Assembly (NCBI GenBank): GCA_007988785.1
Contig: BJUU01000001.1
Location: 277,096 to 341,095 of the forward strand
Direction: 5' to 3'
DNA: 64,000 nt
From: Agrococcus baldri
Lineage (GTDB): Bacteria; Actinomycetota; Actinomycetes; Actinomycetales; Microbacteriaceae
Shown: positions 61,415-64,000 of the stretch, piece after piece
Layout of the letters: each line of letters begins with the position of its first letter
Position numbering within the stretch: the first letter of the stretch is position 1
The notes under the pieces: model-generated
Databases searched by the model: none
Seen by the model: the letters and a program-made list of their open reading frames with translations, nothing else
What the model was told of the DNA's origin: nothing
Translations under genes and position numbers: made by a program

Positions 61415-61795
61415 TCAGTCCTCGAGCTGCATGACGGCGATGACGGTGCCCGCCGGATCGCTCGTCCAGGCGATGGGCGGCCCCATCTCGCCGCCCGCCA
61501 CGATTCCCCGCTCGTCCTGCTCGAATCCGTCGTAGCGCAGCCAGGTCGCGCCGCGCCCCGAGAGCTCGTCGACGGCAGCCTCCAGGTCGGCGACGCCGAG
61601 GTTGAGCACCGTGAACACCGCCGGCGCGTGATCGGGCTTCGGGTACACCATCACCCGGGCGCCGCCGGGCAGCACGATGCCGAGCATCCCCTGCTCATCG
61701 CGCACCTCGAGCCCGAGCACGTCCGTGTAGAACGCCTTCGCCGCCGCGATGTCGGGCACCGCGAAGCCGCTGAACCCTTCCGTGTAGTCGACCAT
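61415..61795 (-). CDS. VOC-family protein (glyoxalase-like)
   Basis: A 126-residue vicinal-oxygen-chelate protein with two beta-alpha-beta modules: FAVPDIAAAKAFYTDVLGLEV (about residues 11-31), VFTVLNLGVADLEAAVDELSG and PAGTVIAVMQLED at the end. The first metal His is replaced by Ala/Val, and no clear metal triad is readable. A GGAGGTGG ribosome site precedes the ATG. It converges with the small 61112 gene at a gap of three bases. Confidence 0.87.
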   Translation of the reverse strand: MVDYTEGFSGFAVPDIAAAKAFYTDVLGLEVRDEQGMLGIVLPGGARVMVYPKPDHAPAVFTVLNLGVADLEAAVDELSGRGATWLRYDGFEQDERGIVAGGEMGPPIAWTSDPAGTVIAVMQLED

Positions 61796-61850
61796 CGGTC
61801 CACCTCCGCGGGCAGTATGCGCCCTGCGGCCGTGCGCGGCAATGGGCGAG

Positions 61851-62302
61851 TCAGTCCTGCGAACGGGTCAGCACCATGAGCTGCTCGGGATCCGGGTGCA
61901 CCACGAAGCCGGCCTTCGCGTAGACCCCGTGGGCGTCGAGCGTCGCCAGCAGCAGCCGCCGGATGCCGAGCGGCTCGACCGCGTCGACGATGGCCTGCGC
62001 GAGGGCTGAGCCGAGGCCGTGCCCGCGAGCCTCGCGCGCGATGTAGACGTCGCAGAGCCAGCCGAAGGTCACGCCGTCCGTCACCAGCCGCGCGTAGCCG
62101 ACCTGCGCGCCCGCGGCGTCGTAGACGCCGAAGCTGAGGGATGCGTCGATCGCGCGCCGCACGACCTCGATCGGCCGTCCGATGGCCCAGTAGGCGTCGG
62201 TCGACAGCCAGCCGTGCACGCGCTCGACGTCGAGCCTCGCCGCGTCCGTGTCGATCTCGAAGCCGTCGTGCAGCGGCATCCGCTGCGGCCCGTCGAGGAT
62301 GC

Positions 62303-62306
<4 letters not shown>
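61851..62306 (-). CDS. GNAT-family acetyltransferase
   Basis: A 151-residue N-acetyltransferase. WLCDVYIAREARGHGLGSAL (about residues 87-106) contains the acetyl-CoA loop R.HGLG, and LLLATLDAHGVYAKAGFVVH gives the C-terminal strand with the conserved Tyr/Phe. The N-terminal FEIDTDAARLDVERVHGWLS resembles the YjgM/GNAT 'AF1'-type small acetyltransferases. It overlaps the ABC-F stop as ATGA, so it is the second gene of that operon. The target could be an amine or antibiotic, not readable. Confidence 0.87.
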
Positions 62307-63967
<1,661 letters not shown>

Positions 63968-64000
63968 CCCGCAATCCTCTCAGCAGCGCGCTCGGAGCGC

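Overview
The window is 64 kb of very GC-rich chromosomal DNA with tightly packed genes, many joined by ATGA, GTGA or TGATG overlaps. It looks like an actinobacterium, most likely of the family Microbacteriaceae (Agrococcus- or Microbacterium-like). The reasons are a mycothiol-type LmbE/PIG-L deacetylase next to a 7Fe ferredoxin and dapC, the divergent dapD/dapE pair, an actinobacterial glycine riboswitch, many TANNNT -10 boxes lying 6-7 nt from a start codon (leaderless transcripts), and a constant GGATGCG/CGCATCC word. The family assignment is inference; the gene calls rest on readable motifs. I saw no rRNA, tRNA, CRISPR array, insertion sequence or prophage.

Layout. 1-5.1 kb: a truncated PIG-V-like membrane mannosyltransferase, dapE and dapD diverging from one compact two-way promoter, and an ABC ATPase/permease pair. 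5.2-10.6 kb: an AzgA-type purine permease, citrate synthase, and a coupled deacetylase-ferredoxin-dapC operon. 10.7-14.4 kb: a flavin reductase diverging from an FMN-dependent monooxygenase (probably a two-component oxygenase), then a drug-efflux MFS gene whose 3' end looks frameshifted. 14.6-23.8 kb: typA/bipA and a peptide ABC importer (binding protein, two permeases, fused double ATPase) interrupted by an opposing PH-domain membrane gene. 23.9-29.3 kb: a CPBP membrane protein and gcvT-gcvH-gcvP behind a glycine riboswitch. 29.2-35.4 kb: a complete Mrp cation/proton antiporter operon. 35.5-40.8 kb: sbcD-sbcC and a LOG-family gene.

41-47.3 kb: a coiled-coil membrane protein, a stress-protein-like protein, a second DHA2-type MFS pump, and a VOC gene diverging from a TetR gene across a perfect 17-bp palindrome, followed by a FUSC-like transporter, a CDP-alcohol phosphatidyltransferase and a very acidic protein. 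47.4-51.1 kb: a FrnE-like DsbA protein, a methyltransferase and a SNF2 helicase. 51.3-55.3 kb: small stress and housekeeping genes (SRPBCC, Hsp20, GNAT, YdeI-like, ThpR, TIGR02206, SnoaL-like). 55.3-60 kb: a saccharopine-dehydrogenase-like gene diverging from an APC permease-aminotransferase-Lrp operon that looks like amine or omega-amino-acid catabolism. 60-64 kb: PH-domain, DHFR-like, VOC and GNAT genes and an ABC-F protein.

The most interesting signals are not protein families. First, short interspersed hairpin repeats (5.1, 6.7, 47.3, 48.1 and 48.9 kb) keep constant flanks while their stems covary completely, and some of them supply the stop codon of the adjoining gene. A second family of the same design is tandemly duplicated at 40.8-41.0 kb. 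Second, the TANNNT-N6/7-start architecture recurs before eleven genes and fixes several start codons. Third, the Mrp subunits C, F and G carry charged tails, an efflux gene appears to run through its own terminator, and the dpp cluster is split by an opposing gene.
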